Of a DNA stretch of 64,000 nt, positions 10,484 through 18,952 are shown piece after piece. The notes under the pieces were generated by a model. The model was given only the letters and a program-made list of their open reading frames with translations. It had not been told where the DNA came from and did no database searches. This DNA is from Pusillimonas sp. T2. Its GTDB lineage: Bacteria; Pseudomonadota; Gammaproteobacteria; Burkholderiales; Burkholderiaceae_B. Position numbers and translations under genes: made by a program. Within the stretch, counting starts at the first letter, position 1; each line of letters opens with the position of its first letter. The DNA lies in NCBI RefSeq assembly GCF_002236805.1, contig NZ_NIQA01000009.1, positions 62,001 through 126,000 of the forward strand, given 5' to 3'.

Positions 10484-10988
10484 CGAAGGCTACTTCTTCA
10501 ACCCCTCGTCTTTGGTTAATGACTAACGTCAATGTAAAAAAGAAGTTGCACATCAGGTTGCACAAGCGCGGCAAAATCATGGGTACATCCCTACCTTCTT
10601 GTTCTACACGCACCATGGCCCTGATAGCTTTTTTGGCGGCTGATCGCGCCAGATGAAGCTGGGGGATGGGCGCAATGCCACGTGGCAATACAAAGCCGTT
10701 GACGCGGTCTTTTATCTGCGCCCGATAGTGGGTCAACCTGGATTGCAACCACGCAATATCGAGGTCGTCGACTGCCAGCCGGCCTCGAATTGAGCCATTG
10801 ACATGAAAGGCCAGCGGTTGCAGACGGTCGAGGTCGGCGATCAGGTCGGGCATGTCGGTCGGCATATAAGACAGCGCCGCGCCAATATGCCCGCACAGCT
10901 CATCGGTCACGACTTCAAAATCACACAATACCGATGTTTCGTAAATGAACGGGTAACAGAGCTCGTCAATATTTTGGCCGGGTTTCAT
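10434..10988 (-). CDS. PduO-like cobalamin adenosyltransferase family protein, N-terminally short
   Basis: Last gene of the B12 uptake operon. The 184 residues fit the helical bundle of PduO-type ATP:cob(I)alamin adenosyltransferases: a DEL motif (FEVVTDELCGHIGAALS), GFVLPRGIAPIPQLHLARS near the middle, and a closing LPRLCNLMCNFFFTLTLVINQ segment. Unlike standard PduO proteins it lacks the N-terminal TxTGDxG ATP-binding loop. Upstream codons read into the ATPase gene and do not restore it. The ATG at 10988 is chosen because the sequence upstream of it shows no family similarity; the ribosome-binding site is weak. It may be a divergent adenosyltransferase or a cobalamin-binding relative. The C-terminus overlaps trpF by 50 bases. 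Confidence 0.7.
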   Translation of the reverse strand: MKPGQNIDELCYPFIYETSVLCDFEVVTDELCGHIGAALSYMPTDMPDLIADLDRLQPLAFHVNGSIRGRLAVDDLDIAWLQSRLTHYRAQIKDRVNGFVLPRGIAPIPQLHLARSAAKKAIRAMVRVEQEGRDVPMILPRLCNLMCNFFFTLTLVINQRRGVEEVAFVSKSYGPPRRPAPRQQ

Positions 10989-11041
10989 AGGTTCTATGTG
11001 CGTTTGATCTAAAGCCAGGGGTCTGGGTCGGGTCGTACCCG

Positions 11042-11785
11042 TTAACGCGACGCGGCATAGCATGCCGCAATTACGGGTGGGTCGGCGTCCAGGTCCACGC
11101 GAATAGAGGTACGAAACACGCGGCTGAGCTGCTCTTGTGTCAGGACTTCGGCCGGTGTGCCTACGCATTCGCTTTGGCCCTCGTGCATCAGGCAAATCTG
11201 GTCGCAGTAATGGGCGGCTAAGGCGAAGTCGTGCAAGGCAATAATGACGACATGCCCTTGGTTGGCGTAGGTGCGCAAGCTGTTCATTACGCTGCGTTGG
11301 TAGAACAAATCAAGGCTTGCGGTGGGCTCGTCGGCAATTAGCACATCGGGGCGGCCTGCCAGGACACGTGCGAGCCAAACACGGGCGCGTTCGCCACCTG
11401 ACAGTTTGTCGATACGTCGACGGCGCATGTGTGCGATGCCCGCCGCCGTCATTGCTTCGGTAATGGCAGCGGCATCGTTGTCGCCCCAGGGTAAACGACC
11501 CATGGCCACGATGTCTTGCACCGATAATGGCCAGACGCTATCGCCTTGTTGAGGAAGCAGGCCAATGCGGCGTGCGCGTTCACGCGGCGCCATGGCGGCT
11601 ATATTGGTCCCGTTGAAAAGGTTTTTGCCGTGGTAAGGCAGCAAGCCGGCAAGGCAGTGAAGCAGTGTTGATTTACCTGCCCCGTTGGGGCCAATGACAC
11701 CGATTAATTGGCCGGCATGGGCCGAGAAATTGATGTCATTTAGCCGATCGGGAAGCGATAAATGACGGACATCGATCACTGCCAT
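11042..11785 (-). CDS. btuD: cobalamin ABC transporter ATP-binding protein (BtuD-like)
   Basis: ATPase of a type II ABC importer of the FecE/BtuD family. The 247 residues contain the Walker A GVIGPNGAGKSTLLHCLAG, the Q-loop LLPQQGD, the signature KLSGGERARVWLARVLAG, Walker B DVLIADEPTASLD and the H-loop ALHDFAL. The ATG at 11785 is preferred over an upstream GTG at 11812 because a GAGAGGA ribosome-binding sequence lies 8 bases before it. It overlaps the permease gene by 10 bases. B12 as substrate is inferred from the riboswitch and the BtuB-like receptor at the head of the operon. Confidence 0.88.
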   Translation of the reverse strand: MAVIDVRHLSLPDRLNDINFSAHAGQLIGVIGPNGAGKSTLLHCLAGLLPYHGKNLFNGTNIAAMAPRERARRIGLLPQQGDSVWPLSVQDIVAMGRLPWGDNDAAAITEAMTAAGIAHMRRRRIDKLSGGERARVWLARVLAGRPDVLIADEPTASLDLFYQRSVMNSLRTYANQGHVVIIALHDFALAAHYCDQICLMHEGQSECVGTPAEVLTQEQLSRVFRTSIRVDLDADPPVIAACYAASR

Positions 11786-12753
11786 TGCTTGCGTCCTCTC
11801 CAGATCAGCCACAGCAGTAGCGGGGCGCCTAATAAGGCCGTCAAAACACCGATCTTTATTTCTCGGCCGGCTGGCATCAAGCGTACAAAAATATCGGCGA
11901 TGCAGACCAGTGCGGCACCGGCCAGTGCGGAAGGAATCAGCAGCCGGTCGGGCCGATGCGCGACGAACGGGCGCACAATGTGCGGCACCAGCAGGCCCAC
12001 GAAGCCGATATTGCCTGCCACCGCGACGGAAGACCCCACCAGCAATGCGGCACCCAACACGATATGGCGGCTGCCTTGTGCAAAACTCAGCCCCATACTT
12101 TGTGCCACTTGCTCGCCCAGACTCAATGCCGACAGCAGTTGGCGTTGCCGCCAGATCAAGAGGGTGCCCGCAGCCAATGCAGGAATCAATATGGCTAAAT
12201 GACTCATGCCGCGTTCGGACACTGAGCCCAGCAGCCAGAAGACCAACTCTTGCATGGCGTAGGGGTTGGGCGCGAAATTAAGCACAGCGGCCAGGGCAGC
12301 TCCGGCCAGGGTCGATACCGCTAGCCCAGCCAGAATAACAGTGGCCGCTTGTGCTGTGCCGGCAAGCCATAGCATGAGCATCAGCGCCAGCCCGGCCCCG
12401 GCCAGTCCGGCTACCGCCGGAGCGAGTCCCCCCAATTGGGGCAGCAGGCCAAAATAAAAGACGGCGGCCGCGCCCAGCGCAGCGCCCTGACTGGCTCCGG
12501 TAATGCTGGGGTCAGCAAGCGGGTTGCGCAACAGCCCTTGCAGGGCGGCGCCGCTCAGACCAAGGGCTGCGCCCACAGCAAGCGCCAGCAGGGTCCGTGG
12601 CAAACGAATGTCGCCAATAATCACGGCTGCCGGCGTGGCGTCTCCTCGTATCCAGTCGAGCAGTCCGCTTACCACGCCAACGGGTGTAGACCCCACTGTC
12701 AGCGATGTGATTGCCGCTGCCAGCATGACGGCCAGACAGACTAATGTCGTCAT
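11776..12753 (-). CDS. btuC: cobalamin ABC transporter permease (BtuC/FecCD family)
   Basis: Polytopic inner-membrane permease of 325 residues with about ten hydrophobic segments. FecCD-family motifs include RLPRTLLALAVGAALGLSGA near residue 50, LLRNPLADPSITGASQGAALG, and VGLLVPHIVRPFVAHRPDRL near 250 ahead of the final helices. It starts with an ATGA overlap to the binding-protein gene and its own end overlaps the ATPase gene, so the three are translationally coupled. Substrate assigned as cobalamin from operon context. Confidence 0.88.
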   Translation of the reverse strand: MTTLVCLAVMLAAAITSLTVGSTPVGVVSGLLDWIRGDATPAAVIIGDIRLPRTLLALAVGAALGLSGAALQGLLRNPLADPSITGASQGAALGAAAVFYFGLLPQLGGLAPAVAGLAGAGLALMLMLWLAGTAQAATVILAGLAVSTLAGAALAAVLNFAPNPYAMQELVFWLLGSVSERGMSHLAILIPALAAGTLLIWRQRQLLSALSLGEQVAQSMGLSFAQGSRHIVLGAALLVGSSVAVAGNIGFVGLLVPHIVRPFVAHRPDRLLIPSALAGAALVCIADIFVRLMPAGREIKIGVLTALLGAPLLLWLIWRGRKQWQ

Positions 12754-13610
12754 TCAAGCCACCTGTGCAAGTCGTCTATCAATTCCCACGTCCAGGGGCC
12801 AGGACACTGCCAGCGCCAGTAATCGGTCGACAGCCATCGGTTTGGCGGCAGGGCGTTGCGCAGTGCGGGGTGCGCCGAGAAAGCGTTGGCCAAAGCATTT
12901 CCCTCGGTAGACGCCCACAGTATGGCCTCGGGCGGGTCGGTGACAACGCGTTCCAAATCAAGTTGTTGGTAGCCGGGCGCGTCCAGATAATTGCGCCAGC
13001 CGGCCTGCGTCAGCACATCGTGTTCGAATGTGTTTGTGCCAGTCCCGACTCCGTTGGCACCCAGTAACAGCAGTCGTGGTGCCGTGTTGGTCTCGGCTTC
13101 TGCGTTTTTTTCAGGTTGGGGATGCGGCGCTGCGCCGGGATGTGCACGCCCGGCAGGTTTATTCAGTAAGGAAAGCGCAAGGTGTTCGTAGGTTCGAATG
13201 CCGTCCAGACTGGTTGGCAAGGGCAGTATTTCGACCCTGAAGCCCAGGGTTTTCAAGCGGTTGCGCAGCGTAATAGCGTTGTATTCGCCGGTAATGATCA
13301 GGTCGGGCTTGAGTTCAATAATGCGTTCGAGTGTGCCGTCGTGGCGCGGCCAGTCGCGCTGTAGCCCTTTGGGCTGATAGGGTGGGTTGACGGGTGACAA
13401 TGCCGCGACCTGTGCTGCATCGGCATGACGCGCCAAAATCCAGTCAGTGCACAGGTCGAGCGACACAATACGCTGCGGCGGTACGGCCGCCGGCAAGGCT
13501 TGTGCCGCTGCTTGAGCGGTGGCCAGCCCGGGCAGCAAGCTGCCCAGGCACACCCCGAAGCACAAGGCGGCTGAAAGTATTCGCTTAGAAACGATACTCG
13601 GCACTGGCAT
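12750..13610 (-). CDS. btuF: periplasmic cobalamin-binding protein (BtuF-like)
   Basis: Class III periplasmic binding protein feeding the BtuC/BtuD-like transporter. The protein has a signal peptide (SKRILSAALCFGVCLGSLLP, cleaved near AQA), the lobe-1 motif PQRIVSLDLCTDWILARHAD, a middle IIELKPDLIITGEYNAIT segment and lobe-2 ILWASTEGNALANAF. The open frame starts at 13661, but the ATG at 13610 gives a better signal peptide and reduces overlap with the receptor gene to 26 bases; either start is possible. An internal Ala/Pro/Glu-rich insert (HPGAAPHPQPEKNAEAETN) is unusual and may be a surface loop. Confidence 0.82.
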   Translation of the reverse strand: MPVPSIVSKRILSAALCFGVCLGSLLPGLATAQAAAQALPAAVPPQRIVSLDLCTDWILARHADAAQVAALSPVNPPYQPKGLQRDWPRHDGTLERIIELKPDLIITGEYNAITLRNRLKTLGFRVEILPLPTSLDGIRTYEHLALSLLNKPAGRAHPGAAPHPQPEKNAEAETNTAPRLLLLGANGVGTGTNTFEHDVLTQAGWRNYLDAPGYQQLDLERVVTDPPEAILWASTEGNALANAFSAHPALRNALPPNRWLSTDYWRWQCPGPWTWELIDDLHRWLE

Positions 13611-15552
13611 AGAAGTTGCGCCGGTCTTCGGGGTAGGCATTGAATGAAGTGTTTGAACCATTCACGATACCGTATGAATAGTATTTTTCGTCAAACAAAT
13701 TGTTTACGCCCGCCGCCAGTCGCCAGTTGTTGATCTGGTGGCTGATTTTGAAGTCGGTAATCGTATAAGAGGGCATGCTTCTGAAGCGATTGGCCTGGTC
13801 ATTGTCGTAGCGTTGGCTGCCAACATACTGCACGTACAGCGTGGCCCGGGTCGCGGCCGTCACTTGCCAGCCCAGGTTGACGCCAATGCGGTCTTTGGGT
13901 ACGAGCGGTACCCGGTTGCCTGCCACATTAATACCGTTGTAGGTGCCTTCACGGAAGGTCGCTTGTGTCCGGGTGTAGTTGACGGCAACATCGACGCTAT
14001 CCCATAAGGCGACGCGACCTTCCAGCTCAAGGCCGCGGTGGCGGGTAGGCGATAAGTTCATGTTGGTGAAGGTTAGCGCGTTGTAATGGATTTCGTCGGT
14101 CACATCCATATTGAAGAGCCCAACGCGCAGGCCAGCCACGGCATTTTGCCACTCAATACCAACTTCAGTGTCTCGCGACTGCTGCGGCCTGAGCAAGTCG
14201 GCGCACGGGGCTGAAAAACAGTTGTTGTCATTGATGTTTGCAACCCGGAAGCTACGCCCCGTTCTGGCGTAGGCCGAGAGGCCTGCGCCTAGGGTTTGCT
14301 GGATCGCAATTTCGTGTGCCGTCAAATGGTGATTGGCGCGGCGGTCTGAGCGCGTGCCGATTTTTTGCCATTGATGCTGCTCGACAGCTTCACGACGCAC
14401 GCCGAGACTGACACGTGTTCCTGTCGCAAAATCCATTTCGTTGCGTAAATACACCGCTTTGTTGGTCTGCTTGCCACGTTCGTCGCCGCTTTGTGTGCCG
14501 GTCGACGCTGTGAAAGTATTCTTTTTGGCAGACCAGTCACTCCAGTCGAGTCCGACGCTAAGGCTGTTCTTGATGGTGTTGAATTCGGTTTGCCAGATTG
14601 CGCGCGGTGAGATGCTGAACACGTCGATATCGTCTTCAGACTTGTAATCCCAGCCGGTGTACATAAAACGGGTTTTTTTCTCGCGATAGCTGGTGTCCAT
14701 CGCTAGCGTGACCGCACCCAGCGCTTTTTCGCCACGCAAGGCAAACATGTGGCTTCGGCTGTTCAAGTAGTCATCAGGCGATTTTGTACCTCGCCGGTCG
14801 GAGTCAAGTTGTGCTTCGGTGCGGTCGCCGGCCAAACCCGACTTCTGCTCGTCGGCCATGAACGACAAGGCCACAAAATCATTTTGATTGCCGAAACGGG
14901 CTTCGCCATTGACGTTGTTACTTGTGGCGCGGTTGTTGGCGCGGTAGTTATCCGATTCGTAGCGTTGAGCATCCAAACGCCCGCCCCAATGCTCGCCGCC
15001 GACTTGCAAGCCGCCTCGTACATCGCGTGACTTATGACTACCGGCTTGGGTAAACACATACCCGGATAGCGGTGTGCCAACAGGAGATTTAGTGATGATA
15101 TTGATGGTGCCGGCGCTGGCGCCGCCGCCATACTGCACCGCGCCCGAACCTCGCAAAATTTCGATGCGTTCAATGGTTTCGATGGGGATGGACGAAAGGC
15201 GTGCCGGTGCATTTTCATTTTCTGAAATGCGCTGACCGTTGAGCAGTACCAGCGTGTTTTGGTCGCCTGTCATGCCAAAGCCGCGCAAATCCAGATTGGC
15301 GTCGGGTAAGCCCGCAAGATTCGTGCGAGTGTAAACCCCACCCAGTTTACTCAGCACTTCGGACACATTAGTGGCCGAGCTGTCGCGGATTTCCTGGGCG
15401 GTAATGACCTGGGCTGCGATAGGGCGGTCTTGCTGGGCGGACTCAAAACGCGAAGCCGTAACAACAACGGGTTCGAGCAGGCGTTCGGCGTGAACGGGCG
15501 TAAAGATGGCCGCTGACAGCAAGGCTGCCAGGGGGGTAAGACGAGTTTGCAT
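13585..15552 (-). CDS. btuB: TonB-dependent vitamin B12 receptor (BtuB-like)
   Basis: Outer-membrane 22-strand barrel with an N-terminal plug that imports cobalamin using TonB energy. The 655 residues begin with a signal peptide (MQTRLTPLAALLSAAIFTPV, cleaved after HA). A TonB box EPVVVTASR follows that resembles the BtuB box, then plug motifs (VSEVLSKLGGVYTR, ERIEILRGSGAVQYGGG), and it ends in a C-terminal aromatic YASAEYRF. The ATG at 15552 has an AAGGGAAC ribosome-binding sequence and gives the signal peptide; the longer frame runs into the leader. The cobalamin riboswitch directly upstream fixes the likely substrate as B12 or a corrinoid. Confidence 0.93.
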   Translation of the reverse strand: MQTRLTPLAALLSAAIFTPVHAERLLEPVVVTASRFESAQQDRPIAAQVITAQEIRDSSATNVSEVLSKLGGVYTRTNLAGLPDANLDLRGFGMTGDQNTLVLLNGQRISENENAPARLSSIPIETIERIEILRGSGAVQYGGGASAGTINIITKSPVGTPLSGYVFTQAGSHKSRDVRGGLQVGGEHWGGRLDAQRYESDNYRANNRATSNNVNGEARFGNQNDFVALSFMADEQKSGLAGDRTEAQLDSDRRGTKSPDDYLNSRSHMFALRGEKALGAVTLAMDTSYREKKTRFMYTGWDYKSEDDIDVFSISPRAIWQTEFNTIKNSLSVGLDWSDWSAKKNTFTASTGTQSGDERGKQTNKAVYLRNEMDFATGTRVSLGVRREAVEQHQWQKIGTRSDRRANHHLTAHEIAIQQTLGAGLSAYARTGRSFRVANINDNNCFSAPCADLLRPQQSRDTEVGIEWQNAVAGLRVGLFNMDVTDEIHYNALTFTNMNLSPTRHRGLELEGRVALWDSVDVAVNYTRTQATFREGTYNGINVAGNRVPLVPKDRIGVNLGWQVTAATRATLYVQYVGSQRYDNDQANRFRSMPSYTITDFKISHQINNWRLAAGVNNLFDEKYYSYGIVNGSNTSFNAYPEDRRNFYASAEYRF

Positions 15553-15556
15553 GGTG

Positions 15557-15616
15557 TTCCCTTTGCGACAAGCGACCCCGCATGTCGGTGTAATGAAATG
15601 ACAATACCAAAGGGAA
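15557..15616 (-). promoter_or_regulatory. ribosome-site sequestering hairpin of the btuB leader
   Basis: In the transcript, TTCCCTTTG (plus-strand 15608-15616) can pair perfectly over 9 bases with CAAAGGGAA (plus-strand 15557-15565). The latter contains the btuB ribosome-binding sequence. This is the layout expected of a translation-controlling expression platform for the riboswitch just upstream. The pairing is seen directly; the switching role is inferred. Confidence 0.6.
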
Positions 15617-15689
15617 ATGTGCGCAGACCATGGCGACCGCACGGGCCGCAACAGCCGGTGCCAGGTCCCCGTGGCATATCGCTGGGCGT

Positions 15690-15870
15690 AGCAGGCCGGT
15701 ATCCGGGCTCACAAGTTTTGACGTACCGCCTTCCCGGGTAGAACCCAGTGGCATTGTGGTACGCCCGCACTTGCTTACCGTTGCGGGGGCAGCAGCGGGT
15801 TTGTCTGATTAAAAGACGCACCGCTTTCCCGTTTAACCATCATCAAGACTGACAACGGCACCTGAAACGG
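15690..15870 (-). ncRNA. cobalamin (AdoCbl) riboswitch
   Basis: Read on the minus strand, the leader shows the conserved cobalamin-element order: GTTTCAGGTGCC (5' end), GGGAAAGCGGTGCG, the core GCTGCCCCCGCAACGGTAA, GCCACTGGGTTCTACCCGGG followed by AAGGC, and the B12 box GAGCCCGGATACCGGCC (plus-strand 15693-15710). It precedes the B12 receptor and transport operon and should lower expression when adenosylcobalamin is plentiful. Exact ends are approximate. Confidence 0.95.
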
Positions 15871-15875
15871 GGCGA

Positions 15876-15881
15876 ATTATA
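15876..15881 (-). promoter_or_regulatory. -10 element of the B12 operon promoter
   Basis: On the minus strand a perfect TATAAT lies 8 bases upstream of the conserved GTTTCAGGTGCC start of the riboswitch, placing the transcription start at the aptamer's 5' end. No good -35 hexamer is seen at normal spacing. Confidence 0.6.
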
Positions 15882-16006
15882 CATCTTTGCCAGGGTTGTC
15901 CCGATATTGTGTCGGGAAGTGAGGCTTGGTTAAAGCGTGTGTATCCCGAAAATGGGGTAGAGCCCAGCCCCGTTAATGGGAACGAGCCAACATTGTTGCA
16001 GACAAC

Positions 16007-16042
16007 AAAAAACCCGCAGAGCCAAACTGGCTGCGGGTTTTT
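16007..16042. terminator. bidirectional rho-independent terminator
   Basis: CCCGCAG (16013-16019) pairs with CTGCGGG (16031-16037), with A-runs on one side and T-runs on the other, so it can work in both directions. On the minus strand it follows the tRNA-Val gene, which it most likely terminates. It also insulates the B12 operon promoter from the tRNA. Confidence 0.85.
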
Positions 16043-16081
16043 AGTGTGGCCACCGATTAAAAAATATCGGCAACATAAAAA

Positions 16082-16158
16082 TGGTAGGCAGTACTGGATT
16101 CGAACCAGCGACCTCTACGATGTCAACGTAGCGCTCTAACCAACTGAGCTAACCGCCT
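16082..16158 (-). tRNA. tRNA-Val (GAC)
   Basis: The minus strand folds as a standard tRNA. Acceptor AGGCGGT pairs with ACTGCCT with one G-U. The D arm is GCTCAGTTGGTTAGAGC. The anticodon stem CTACG/CGTAG holds loop TTGACAT, giving anticodon GAC for valine. The T arm is CTGGTTCGAATCCAG. A discriminator A and an encoded CCA follow. Total 77 bases including CCA. Confidence 0.95.
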
Positions 16159-16168
16159 AAAGAACGCT

Positions 16169-16198
16169 ACTATAGCGCATTAAAAAATGGCTTGTCAA
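16169..16198 (-). promoter_or_regulatory. sigma-70 promoter of tRNA-Val
   Basis: On the minus strand a perfect TTGACA (plus 16193-16198) is separated by 18 bases from TATAGT (plus 16169-16174), which ends 10 bases before the mature tRNA. Confidence 0.8.
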
Positions 16199-16381
16199 GC
16201 CAAAAGCGCTGTTGCGTGTGTGTTTTTTTAAAAATATCTGTCGTCGAGTGGATTGCCTGCAATGTTACACTAGGGGTCGATAAGCTCGGTATTATTGCGC
16301 GTGCAAGGTTTTTTAGCTGCGGTACCTGGCAAGCATAATCAAAAACGCGGCGTGTGCCGGGTTTTTTCAGGATAGGTTTTT

Positions 16382-18319
16382 ATGGTTCAAATTACGTTGC
16401 CCGATGGTTCGCAGCGCGAATTCCCCGGTCCCGTTTCTGTTAACGATGTTGCGTACTCTATTGGTACGGGGCTAGGTAAAGCCGCATTGGCCGGGCGTGT
16501 GTCGTTCGACAACGACGAGGGCAAACTGGTTGACACCAGTTACGTCATTGAACGCGATGCGAAGCTCGCTATCGTTACCGCCAAAGATGCCGACGGTCTT
16601 GACCTTATCCGTCACTCGACGGCGCATTTGCTGGCCTACGCCGTAAAAAGCCTGTTTCCTGATGCCCAGGTAACAATTGGGCCGGTGATCGACAACGGTT
16701 TTTACTACGACTTTTCGTACAAGCGTCCGTTCACCCCCGACGACTTGGCCGCCATCGAAAAGAAAATGGCCGAACTGGTCCGCAAAGACGAGACGGTGAC
16801 GCGTGAAGAGTGGTTGCGCGACGACGCAGTAGCGTTTTTCAAGAGCATCGGCGAAACCTACAAAGCCGAGATCATCGCGTCCATCCCTTCAAACGAGCCT
16901 ATCAGCCTTTATCGTGAAGGCGACTTTATCGACTTGTGCCGCGGCCCTCACGTGCCGTCAACCGGCAAGCTGAAAGTATTCAAGCTCATGAAGGTGGCTG
17001 GCGCCTACTGGCGCGGCGACAGCAACAACGAAATGCTTCAACGCATCTACGGGACAGCCTGGGCCACCAAAGACGACCAGCAGGCCTACCTGACCATGTT
17101 AGAAGAGGCCGAAAAACGCGACCATCGCAAACTAGGCCGCGAGCTGGGCTTGTTCCACTTTCAAGACGAAGCACCCGGTCTTATTTTCTGGCACCCCAAA
17201 GGCTGGACACTCTGGCAGCAGGTCGAGCAATACATGCGTGGCGTGTATCGTGATAACGGTTACCAAGAGATCAAGGCGCCACAAATTCTCGATCTGTCGC
17301 TCTGGAAGAAAACCGGTCACTGGGACAACTATTCCGAGAACATGTTCACGACCGAGTCCGAGAACCGTGTCTACGGCTTGAAGCCCATGAACTGCCCAGG
17401 TCACGTGCAAATTTTCAATGCCGGCTTGCACTCCTATCGTGAGCTACCCATTCGTTATGGCGAATTCGGCCAGTGTCACCGAAACGAACCGTCGGGTTCG
17501 TTGCACGGCATGATGCGCGTTCGTGGTTTTACGCAAGACGACGGCCACATATTTTGTACCGAAGACCAATTGCAAGACGAGTGCGCTGCGTTTACCGCAT
17601 TGCTGCAAAAGGTCTATGCCGACTTTGGCTTTACCGAAATTTTGTACAAAGTGGCTACACGCCCCGAGAAGCGTATTGGCAGTGACGAGGTCTGGGACAA
17701 GGCCGAACAGGCGCTGATGGAAAGTCTGAACCGTACGGGTTGCCAATACGAAGTCAGCGAAGGCGATGGTGCGTTCTACGGCCCTAAAATCGAATACACC
17801 CTGAAAGACGCGATTGGCCGTCACTGGCAGTGCGGCACGATCCAGGTCGATTTTTCCATGCCTGCGCGTCTGGGCGCCGAATACGTCGATGCGTCCGACC
17901 AGCGTCGAACACCGGTTATGTTGCACCGGGCTATTCTGGGCTCTTTCGAGCGTTTTATCGGTATTCTCATCGAAAACCATGCTGGTGCTATGCCGCCGTG
18001 GCTGGCGCCCGAGCAAGTCGTGGTCTGTTGTATTTCCGAGAATTTCGCCGATTATGCCGCCGAAATCGCTCAACAGCTTAAAAAACAAGGCTTCAGGGCC
18101 TCTGCAGATTTGCGTGGTGAAAAAATCACTCGTAAAATCAGAGAGCACAGTATGCAGAAAATTCCGTACATTCTTGTCGTTGGCGAAAAAGAGCGCGACA
18201 ACGGTACGGTGGCAGTACGCAGTCGCGGCAATGTCGATCTGGGCGTGATGCCCCTTTCCGATTTCGCTCAGCGCCTGCAAGAAGATATCACCTCCCGGCG
18301 TCAGGCCGGGCAGGAATAA
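16382..18319 (+). CDS. thrS: threonyl-tRNA synthetase ThrS
   Basis: Charges tRNA-Thr and edits mischarged serine. The 645 residues show an N-terminal TGS domain (1-60), the editing domain with [13 protein letters not shown] near residue 80, and the catalytic core. The core has zinc-binding [10 protein letters not shown] near 338, motif 2 [20 protein letters not shown], and motif 3 [20 protein letters not shown]. The anticodon-binding domain comes last. Length is standard. A 223-base region separates it from tRNA-Val; it includes a weak TATTAT -10 (16290-16295) and a short hairpin with a T-run (16348-16367). infC follows after 26 bases, as in most bacteria. Confidence 0.97.
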   Translation: MVQITLPDGSQREFPGPVSVNDVAYSIGTGLGKAALAGRVSFDNDEGKLVDTSYVIERDAKLAIVTAKDADGLDLIRHSTAHLLAYAVKSLFPDAQVTIGPVIDNGFYYDFSYKRPFTPDDLAAIEKKMAELVRKDETVTREEWLRDDAVAFFKSIGETYKAEIIASIPSNEPISLYREGDFIDLCRGPHVPSTGKLKVFKLMKVAGAYWRGDSNNEMLQRIYGTAWATKDDQQAYLTMLEEAEKRDHRKLGRELGLFHFQDEAPGLIFWHPKGWTLWQQVEQYMRGVYRDNGYQEIKAPQILDLSLWKKTGHWDNYSENMFTTESENRVYGLKPMNCPGHVQIFNAGLHSYRELPIRYGEFGQCHRNEPSGSLHGMMRVRGFTQDDGHIFCTEDQLQDECAAFTALLQKVYADFGFTEILYKVATRPEKRIGSDEVWDKAEQALMESLNRTGCQYEVSEGDGAFYGPKIEYTLKDAIGRHWQCGTIQVDFSMPARLGAEYVDASDQRRTPVMLHRAILGSFERFIGILIENHAGAMPPWLAPEQVVVCCISENFADYAAEIAQQLKKQGFRASADLRGEKITRKIREHSMQKIPYILVVGEKERDNGTVAVRSRGNVDLGVMPLSDFAQRLQEDITSRRQAGQE

Positions 18320-18345
18320 TTGTTAATTATCAAGGAGTTCTAGAT

Positions 18346-18891
18346 ATCGCAACCGATAAAAACAATCGCATCAACGGCGAAATTCGTGTCCCCGAGGTGC
18401 GACTTATTGGCGTAGACGGTGAGCAGTTAGGCATCGTAAAAGTAGCCGATGCATTGCAATTGGCTGAAGATCACGAAGTAGACCTGGTCGAGATTGCGCC
18501 CAACGCCGATCCGCCGGTTTGCCGCCTGATGGACTACGGCAAGTTCAAGTACCAAGAACAAAAACGCCAGGCCGAAGCCAAGGCCAAGCAAAAAGTCATT
18601 CAGGTCAAAGAAGTCAAGTTCCGTCCGGGTACCGACGAAGGCGACTACCAGGTCAAGCTGCGTAACTTGCGCCGCTTCATCGAAGATGGCGACAAAGCCA
18701 AGGTAACGCTGCGGTTCCGTGGCCGCGAAATGGCGCACCAAGAGCTAGGCATGCGCGTCCTCGAACGCGTTCGCGACGATCTGTCCGAGCTCTGTCAGGT
18801 CGAGGCCATGCCTAAACTTGAAGGTCGCCAGATGGTCATGGTGCTGGCGCCTCGCAAGAAGGTACCCCAAAAAGGCGACTCGGCCTCCTGA
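18346..18891 (+). CDS. infC: translation initiation factor IF-3, ATC start codon
   Basis: Binds the 30S subunit and checks start-codon and initiator-tRNA pairing. The protein reads [20 protein letters not shown] at its N-terminus, then [20 protein letters not shown] and the C-terminal domain ending MVLAPRKK, as in all IF-3. The family N-terminus places the start at 18346, where the codon is ATC, 8 bases after an AGGAG ribosome-binding sequence. A GTG at 18397 would cut off conserved residues. Rare start codons on infC are a known self-regulation device, since IF-3 discriminates against them. 181 residues. It is followed by gshB rather than by rpmI-rplT, which lie near 27.2 kb. Confidence 0.92.
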   Translation: MATDKNNRINGEIRVPEVRLIGVDGEQLGIVKVADALQLAEDHEVDLVEIAPNADPPVCRLMDYGKFKYQEQKRQAEAKAKQKVIQVKEVKFRPGTDEGDYQVKLRNLRRFIEDGDKAKVTLRFRGREMAHQELGMRVLERVRDDLSELCQVEAMPKLEGRQMVMVLAPRKKVPQKGDSAS

Positions 18892-18907
18892 TCTTACCCA
18901 TTCGCAT

Positions 18908-18940
18908 CCCCATCAGGCCTAGTCTGGTGGGGATTGTTTT
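18908..18940 (+). terminator. terminator-like hairpin after infC
   Basis: CCCCATCAG (18908-18916) pairs with CTGGTGGGG (18924-18932) with one T-G wobble around a 7-base loop, followed by ATTGTTTT. It separates infC from gshB. Confidence 0.6.
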
Positions 18941-18952
18941 CGCAGGTACATC

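Noticed and set aside
15909-16139. 76-residue plus-strand open frame with a QYWIRTSDLYDVNVAL-type end
   Set aside because: It is the antisense reading of tRNA-Val and its terminator, a well-known artefact.
17444-18280. 278-residue minus-strand frame inside thrS
   Set aside because: Shadow frame; thrS covers the region with strong motifs.
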